NCBI GenBank assembly: GCA_023230585.1
Contig: JALNXB010000063.1
Span: forward strand, 1-10,156
Direction: 5' to 3'
Source: a bacterium
GTDB taxonomy: Bacteria; Ratteibacteria; UBA8468; B48-G9; JAFGKM01
Length of the DNA: 10,156 nucleotides
Shown here piece by piece: positions 6,033-10,156 of the stretch (positions are counted from its first letter, which is position 1; every line of letters begins with the position of its first letter). Below the pieces are notes generated by a model. It saw only the letters and a list, made by a program, of their open reading frames with translations, was not told the origin of the DNA and made no database searches. A program made the translations under genes and the position numbers.

Positions 6033-6758
6033 ATGGCACAAACACAATTGCATATAGAATTATTGGACTCATCAGAGAACGCTCTTTCTTTAATTTATTC
6101 TGCTTGTCGTCAGTGTTATTCACCGAAATTTTCGGGGCAGATACTCAAAGAAGGGCTTGATAATTTTGAAAAGATGGGAACTTTTGTAAAACAGATTGTA
6201 TCCTCTGGGCATGAAAGTCCGTTGGAGCACGTTAAATTTACTTTTGGGATAGAGGGAGTATCAAGGGCATTAACTCATCAACTGGTAAGGCATAGAATTG
6301 CATCCTATTCCCAGCAGAGTCAAAGGTATGTGGGAGCGTCTGATTTTGACTATGTGGTTCCTCCTTCAATAGCACAAGATGTTGATATGAAACAGGAATA
6401 TGTTTTAATAATGGAGAAAATTCAAGAAGGGTACAATAGTCTTTTGAAAATGTTTGAAGCAAAAAACATAAAAGGCGAATCTGCTAAACAAGATGCACGT
6501 TTTGTTTTACCACAAGGTGTTGAAACCAAAATAGTATTAACAATGAATTGTCGAGAATTGATACATTTTTTTCAACAACGTTGCTGCAGTCGGGCACAAT
6601 GGGAAATAAGAAATCTTGCAGAGGAGATGTTGTCTATATGTAAGCAAAAACTACCAGAGGTATTTAATAGTTCTGGAGCAAAGTGTGTATCTTTGGGTTA
6701 TTGCCCGGAAGGGGAAAAGTTTACTTGTGGGAAATATCCTTTACAGAAGAAAAATTAA
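6033..6758 (+). CDS. thyX: Flavin-dependent thymidylate synthase ThyX
   Basis: ThyX makes dTMP from dUMP using methylenetetrahydrofolate as carbon donor and FAD/NADPH for reduction, replacing ThyA. The protein has 241 residues from ATG 6033 (245 from 6021). It carries the diagnostic RHR-x7-S motif as 'RHRIASYSQQS', followed by QRY (residues 86-98 from 6033), which binds FAD and dUMP. The conserved histidines of 'SSGHESPLEHVKFTF' come before it. The late 'NCRELIHFFQQRCCSRAQWEIR' contains the arginine that positions dUMP. The C-terminal tail has three cysteines ('CVSLGYCPEGEKFTCG'), as in several clostridial-type ThyX proteins, possibly a metal or disulfide site. The gene stands alone with its own promoter. 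No folate or nucleotide genes lie nearby. Confidence 0.95.
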   Translation: MAQTQLHIELLDSSENALSLIYSACRQCYSPKFSGQILKEGLDNFEKMGTFVKQIVSSGHESPLEHVKFTFGIEGVSRALTHQLVRHRIASYSQQSQRYVGASDFDYVVPPSIAQDVDMKQEYVLIMEKIQEGYNSLLKMFEAKNIKGESAKQDARFVLPQGVETKIVLTMNCRELIHFFQQRCCSRAQWEIRNLAEEMLSICKQKLPEVFNSSGAKCVSLGYCPEGEKFTCGKYPLQKKN

Positions 6759-6854
6759 TAACATAAAACTGGGGTATTTTAGACCTTTAACGGAATTGGT
6801 TGCAATCTTAATACTGTGGCAATCTTGTTGATATTTATCTTAATTCTTTAAATC

Positions 6855-6863
6855 TGGTATACT
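6855..6863 (+). promoter_or_regulatory. Extended -10 promoter of the Yip1-like gene
   Basis: TG-G-TATACT is a good extended -10, about 50 bp before the ATG at 6913. No -35 is seen at standard distance (TTGATA at 6828-6833 is 24 bp away). The 154-bp gap after thyX shows no terminator. It also contains GCAATCTT twice (6802-6809 and 6819-6826). Confidence 0.45.
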
Positions 6864-6912
6864 ATATTAAGAAGTAGGTTTTTAATAGGTAAAGTATAAC
6901 AAGGGAGGAAAA

Positions 6913-7608
6913 ATGGCTAAAATACGGTGGGCTAAAATGGTAGATGATACTAAAACGTTTTTTACCGACCCTGTTGAGTTATACAAAAACCTTGAACAAG
7001 AAGGTGGTTATTTAGAATCTCTTGTCTATTTTATTATAATGGTTTTTATTGTATATCTGTTTTTTATTTTATCTTCAACATTTTTTCACACCCCACTGTT
7101 TGCAATAAGTATTGGTATATTTATTCTTTTTATCCCACTTACATTAATATCTTTTTTTGTTTCTACCGTTATTTTACATATTATATGGGGTGCCCTTGGT
7201 TCAAATGAGAATTTTGATACTTCTATGAGATGTAACGCTTCTTTTGCCCCACTTCTTCCTGCATGCGTATTGTTTAGTTTTATCCCTTTTTTGGGTAGAT
7301 GGGTAGGAATTGTTGCTTACCTGTTTGTTTTATATTTTTACGTAATTTTTGCAAGCGTTTATGTCCATAAAATTGAGGAGGAAAAGGCAAAAAAATCTTT
7401 CTTGACTGTTTTTATAATTCTTGCTGTTTTAAGAATTACTGGGTTAGCAAAAAGTGAAATCATGGTTAGGCGTCAAAAAAAACAATCACAGGATATGATT
7501 AGGCAGATGGAAGAGAATTATCAGAAGCAGATGGAGGAATACGAAAGACAGCTTAAGGAACAACAACGGATGTATGAAAAATATCAGGGAGAATCGGAGG
7601 AGATTTAA
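6913..7608 (+). CDS. Yip1-like integral membrane protein with C-terminal coiled coil
   Basis: The 231-residue protein starts 4 nt after GGGAGG (6903-6908). The N-terminal 'MVDDTKTFFTDPVELYKNLEQEGGYLESLVYF' has the opening of bacterial Yip1-domain proteins, a short amphipathic 'P.F.Y.......G....L' lead before the membrane helices. About five hydrophobic segments follow, near residues 36-56, 61-94, 111-126, 129-150 and 163-178. The 'GALGSNENFDTSMRCNASFAPLLPACVLFSFIP' loop (93-125) is the family's most typical part. The tail (183-231), with 'RQMEENYQKQMEEYERQLKEQQRMYEK', is a charged coiled coil probably in the cytoplasm. The bacterial family has no settled function. The tail suggests a partner protein or oligomerisation. 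The gene converges on the CoA-binding gene with a 22-bp gap. Confidence 0.75.
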   Translation: MAKIRWAKMVDDTKTFFTDPVELYKNLEQEGGYLESLVYFIIMVFIVYLFFILSSTFFHTPLFAISIGIFILFIPLTLISFFVSTVILHIIWGALGSNENFDTSMRCNASFAPLLPACVLFSFIPFLGRWVGIVAYLFVLYFYVIFASVYVHKIEEEKAKKSFLTVFIILAVLRITGLAKSEIMVRRQKKQSQDMIRQMEENYQKQMEEYERQLKEQQRMYEKYQGESEEI

Positions 7609-7630
7609 ATAAGACAAAATTAATAGTGTT

Positions 7631-8017
7631 TTACTTTGTTGATTCTACCATAACGCAAATACTATGTAGTACTTTAATGTCGTTGTCGTGACAAAACTTT
7701 ACTGCTTTTTCGCTCTCTGCCCCCGGTTGTAACCAAACTCTTTTAATTCCTTTTTTTAGGCATTCCTTAACAATTTTCTCTGTTACAGCAGGAGGGGTAA
7801 CTATATCCGCAACATCTATATCAAAAGGTATATCGCTTATGCTGCTGTAGCAAACTTTTCCATCAACCGTTTTTATGTTTGGGTTAACTGGATAAACTTC
7901 GTACCCTTTGGCGGTGAGGTCTTGTAAAATTTTATATGCAATCTTTTCTTTATTTCGGAACGAACCGACCACAGCAAACTTTTTTTGGCTAAGAAAATCA
8001 CTAACTAAATTGTTCAT
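7631..8017 (-). CDS. CoA-binding (Rossmann-fold) protein, YccU type
   Basis: This 128-residue single-domain protein matches the CoA_binding_2 family (YccU-like). An early 'FAVVGSFRNKEKIAYKILQDL' (14-34) holds the nucleotide-binding turn. It is followed by 'GYEVYPVNP' (38-46), 'GKVCYSSISDIP' (53-64), 'VDIVTPP'-like ADIVTPP (70-76), 'VWLQPGAESEKAV' (94-106) and a closing 'CVMVE' (121-125). This order and length are usual for the family, which has the CoA-binding fold of succinyl-CoA synthetase alpha without a catalytic domain. Its cellular role is not established. The usual VGxS turn reads VGSF. AAAGGG lies about 10 nt before the ATG. The gene probably shares a transcript with the small Cys-containing gene 50 bp upstream. 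Confidence 0.88.
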   Translation of the reverse strand: MNNLVSDFLSQKKFAVVGSFRNKEKIAYKILQDLTAKGYEVYPVNPNIKTVDGKVCYSSISDIPFDIDVADIVTPPAVTEKIVKECLKKGIKRVWLQPGAESEKAVKFCHDNDIKVLHSICVMVESTK

Positions 8018-8067
8018 TTTATTAAAACCCTTTCTTGTTTTTTAAAAAATTTAAATACTCTGTTTTC

Positions 8068-8235
8068 CTATCTAATATTTTCTTGCGGTAATATTGTGCC
8101 TTCTTTATCTCTTTTCTCTTTTTCAAACTCATTAAGAGATGCCAATTCTTTATACTTCCATCTGCAAGACCCTTTTGTTTTATGAGGCTTACACATAGCA
8201 CAGCTGCGAAGCTTATTTTTAAATCTTTTCCTCAT
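8068..8235 (-). CDS. Small Cys-containing basic protein (55 residues)
   Basis: A short open frame begins MRKRFKNKLRSCAMCKPHKT, continues 'KGSCRWKYKELASLNEFEKEKRDKE' and stops at TAG (8070-8068). A strong GGGAGG (8250-8245 on the minus strand) lies 9 nt before the ATG. The pattern 'RFKNKLRSCxxCKPHK...RWK.KE...L.EFEKE' matches a small hypothetical protein I recall from many bacterial genomes, which makes a real gene likely. Cys12, Cys15 and Cys24 with His18 could bind a metal ion, and the N-terminus is very basic, suggesting contact with nucleic acid. It lies 50 bp upstream of the CoA-binding gene on the same strand, so the two are likely co-transcribed. Function unknown. Confidence 0.7.
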   Translation of the reverse strand: MRKRFKNKLRSCAMCKPHKTKGSCRWKYKELASLNEFEKEKRDKEGTILPQENIR

Positions 8236-8605
8236 TTTATTTTACCTCCCTGATAATGGAAAGATTTTATATCCGTGATAACCATCTTTCTTGCAAATTA
8301 ACTCACTTATTTTTCTACCTTTCCTACTACCTTGTGTTTCTTTTTTGCTGGAAAAATTACGTTGTCAATGAGTTTTGTTTTAACTTAATTATTTCTTATT
8401 CTTTTCCAATGCTGTAATATTTTTTTGTCTCAACCAATTATTCAATTTTCAATATTAAGTTGGTCCCCTTTGCTACAACAGAAAGTCGTAGTTTTTCGCT
8501 GACAGTAATATTTAAGCACCTTCTTTTTCTCCTGTCAAATCCTTTATCTGGCGTTATAAGTCATAACAGTTGAGTAAATTATTTGTCTTTTAAGAGAGTA
8601 AATGT
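8236..8605. other. Gap of about 370 bp between the AAA+ gene and the small Cys gene
   Basis: Apart from the broken frames noted separately, this AT-rich stretch shows no intact gene. A 7-bp imperfect stem (8473-8479 with 8485-8491) lies here. It pairs best as minus-strand RNA, where no run of U follows, so it is not a clear terminator. A promoter for the small Cys gene may be TTGCAA (8299-8294) with a TATAAA-like element about 19 bp on, near the ribosome binding site. Confidence 0.4.
8242..8519 (-). pseudogene. Broken short reading frames, possible gene remnant
   Basis: On the minus strand a GTG at 8519, with AGGAG 9 nt upstream, opens a 25-codon frame (start LKYYCQRKTTTFCCSKGDQ) that stops at 8442. 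The frame one base back continues with 'NNWLRQKNITALEKNKK' to a TAA (8391-8389). After two further stops it runs open for 40 codons (8364-8245, ending 'ICKKDGYHGYKIFPLSGR'). These pieces may be one decayed small gene, two tiny genes or chance. The first has a good ribosome binding site and a Cys cluster. I do not recognise the sequence. Confidence 0.22.
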
Positions 8606-10102
8606 TTATGACATACTTGCAAAACATCTTTCCAATATCTCCTTGTTTATAGAAAGATTTCCAGGAGGAAGATTGCCTATTTCCACTTCATACATATAGG
8701 GATTAAGCAATTCTTCCAACACGCTACTCAACCCTCTTGCACCCAATTTTCTTCTTAAAGCATTACTTGCTATATCTTCCAATACATCATTACTAAAAGA
8801 AAGATTTATACCATAGTTTGCAAAATATTCAATATACCCTTTTAAAGGAGTGTCTTGACTGTATTTCATTATGTTGACCATATCATTAGCCGTAAGAGAA
8901 TAAAGTGTTACTACATTAGGAAACCTACCTAAAAATTCAGGTATCATTCCATATTTTTGTAAATCGTCTGTAGTAATCCTTTGACTTTTCTTGTGAACAG
9001 TTGTTTCTGGACAAAATCCAATAGTAGATGTTGTGCTAACCTGACTTATGTTGTTGATATCACTAAACGCACCTGCTGTTATCCAAAGAATGTTTTCAAT
9101 ATTTAATGTGCAACTTGTTCTGGGATACGAATCAGTATAGAACCTTTTTTCGCCAGTTGATTCTACAAGCTTCAACAATTCTTCCTGAACAGAACGACCA
9201 GCAACATCTCTGTCAGACAAATGACCCATAGGTGTTTTTGCTGATATCTTGTCTATCTCATCTATAAAAACAATTGCCTTTTCTGCTTTTTTCTTGTCTT
9301 GATTTACCATATCCAACAAAGAAAAGATTATGTTAGTAACATTCCCACCCACATATCCAGAACAAGTGAAGTCATTTGCACTACAACAATATACTGGAAC
9401 ATTAATATATTCTGCGAGAGATTTTACCAGATACGTTTTTCCGCTTCCCGTAGGACCCGCAAGCATTACATTACACTTCCGTATTGAGGTGCGTCCAGAA
9501 TAATGTCTATATGCCAATGTGCTTAATACTCTTTTTACATACTCCTGACCAATAACTTTTTTAGACAAGTGATCATATATATCCTTTACAGGAGGAACGT
9601 TAAAGGTAACCTCGGGAGTAGCAACTATTTTGGGTTCCTCCTCTTTACAACAATTTATTCTATCAAAATATATCTTACTCAATGCTAAGCGATTATAATT
9701 CCATGACAAAGAAGGATAGTCTGAAATAAGAACTTCTTTTTTACACAATTTGGATGTATGATTTAAATATTTTATTTTTATCTCAAATGTCTTCACACTG
9801 TCGTTATTACCAAGATACGTAAGAATATCTTCTACTCCACCGGTCATACCTGCGCTCTTTATCCCGTAAAAATAGTAGAGTAACATTCTCTCATACTTAT
9901 CAAGAGATAAATCTCTAATAATGTTTATGAGAGGATACTGAGTGGAGCCATCTTCTTTTAACCTTTCAACTGTGTAATCGATTTTTTCTAAATTCTCGCC
10001 AAATGAAGATGAAGTTGAAATATTTGTAGAATAAGGTCCCCTCGCTACCTTCTTTGCTACCTCTTCGCACGAACTTAATATTTCTAAATATGCTCTGTCC
10101 AT
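8606..10102 (-). CDS. ClpX-like AAA+ ATPase with a non-ClpX N-terminal region
   Basis: The C-terminal two-thirds of this 498-residue protein match the ClpX AAA+ module: 'KKVIGQEYVKRVLSTLAYRHY' (181-201), Walker A GPTGSGKT (216-223), pore loop GYVGGN (249-254), Walker B 'AIVFIDEIDKI' (276-286), sensor 1 'ITAGAF' (341-346), an IGF-like tripeptide (361-363), the arginine-finger region 'GMIPEFLGR' (385-393) and sensor 2 'LGARGL' (453-458). ClpX unfolds proteins and can feed them to ClpP through the IGF loop. The Cys4 zinc domain of ClpX is absent. Residues 1-170 are instead an unrecognised, mainly helical region ('LSLDKYERMLLYYFYG', 'GGVEDILTYLG') ending in a CCKEEEP linker. The RKH loop is also missing. 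No clpP or tig gene is nearby. GGAG lies 6 nt before the ATG. It is probably a specialised paralogue with its own adaptor or substrate domain. Confidence 0.85.
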   Translation of the reverse strand: MDRAYLEILSSCEEVAKKVARGPYSTNISTSSSFGENLEKIDYTVERLKEDGSTQYPLINIIRDLSLDKYERMLLYYFYGIKSAGMTGGVEDILTYLGNNDSVKTFEIKIKYLNHTSKLCKKEVLISDYPSLSWNYNRLALSKIYFDRINCCKEEEPKIVATPEVTFNVPPVKDIYDHLSKKVIGQEYVKRVLSTLAYRHYSGRTSIRKCNVMLAGPTGSGKTYLVKSLAEYINVPVYCCSANDFTCSGYVGGNVTNIIFSLLDMVNQDKKKAEKAIVFIDEIDKISAKTPMGHLSDRDVAGRSVQEELLKLVESTGEKRFYTDSYPRTSCTLNIENILWITAGAFSDINNISQVSTTSTIGFCPETTVHKKSQRITTDDLQKYGMIPEFLGRFPNVVTLYSLTANDMVNIMKYSQDTPLKGYIEYFANYGINLSFSNDVLEDIASNALRRKLGARGLSSVLEELLNPYMYEVEIGNLPPGNLSINKEILERCFASMS

Positions 10103-10156
10103 TTCATACTCCTTTTTATTATAATGTGTTAAATTTGTAATCCTTACCTTTATATC

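Noticed and set aside
6616..6831. Plus-strand open frame overlapping the end of thyX
   Set aside because: Composition reflects the thyX sequence in another frame, with no ribosome binding site.
8473..8496. Hairpin followed by TTTTT on the plus strand, read as a terminator
   Set aside because: The stem has an A-C mismatch in plus-strand RNA, and no plus-strand gene lies within 850 bp upstream. As minus-strand RNA it pairs better but lacks a U run.
10118..10123. Perfect TATAAT (minus strand) as promoter of the ClpX-like gene
   Set aside because: Transcription would begin within the ribosome binding site, and no -35 is present. The true promoter or an upstream gene probably lies beyond the window.

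Overview
The window is AT-rich, with good AGGAGG-type ribosome binding sites and short gaps between genes. It comes from a bacterium with an outer membrane: the gene at 5316-5957 encodes a secreted beta-barrel-like protein ending in phenylalanine. ThyX, a DUF445 protein, a Yip1-like membrane protein, a pseudopilin-like 'LRGFAQENGGRFP' domain and a 'KNKLRSCAMCKPHK' small protein suggest an uncultivated diderm lineage of the Omnitrophota/PVC kind. That placement is inference, as there is no rRNA or other marker gene here.

Left part (1-2040). The 5' end of a transposase gene runs off the left edge on the minus strand. It is followed on the plus strand by a four-helix membrane protein with a pseudopilin-like tail (286-1149), a gap of about 260 bp without a convincing gene, and a GNAT acetyltransferase (1412-1903).

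Centre left (1904-4440). This is a compact type II restriction-modification locus. An MvaI/BcnI-type endonuclease (2056-2736, plus) faces an amino-methyltransferase (2752-4365, minus), with only 15 bp between the two stop codons. The methyltransferase carries an N-terminal MerR/BldC-like helix-turn-helix. Its promoter has two abutting decamer repeats filling the -35/-10 spacer. Together these suggest an enzyme that represses its own gene, which is the most interesting feature of the window.

Centre right (4625-8017). Ordinary chromosomal genes follow: a short DUF445 membrane protein (minus), the outer-membrane protein, flavin-dependent thymidylate synthase ThyX and a Yip1-like membrane protein with a charged C-terminal coiled coil (all plus), then a CoA-binding-fold protein (minus).

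Right part (8018-10156), all minus strand. A 55-residue Cys-containing small protein lies 50 bp upstream of the CoA-binding gene. Before it is about 370 bp with only broken short reading frames. The last gene (8606-10102) is a ClpX-type AAA+ ATPase with Walker, pore-loop, IGF-like and sensor motifs. It lacks the ClpX zinc domain and has an unrecognised N-terminal region of about 170 residues instead. No rRNA, tRNA, CRISPR array or clear rho-independent terminator was found.
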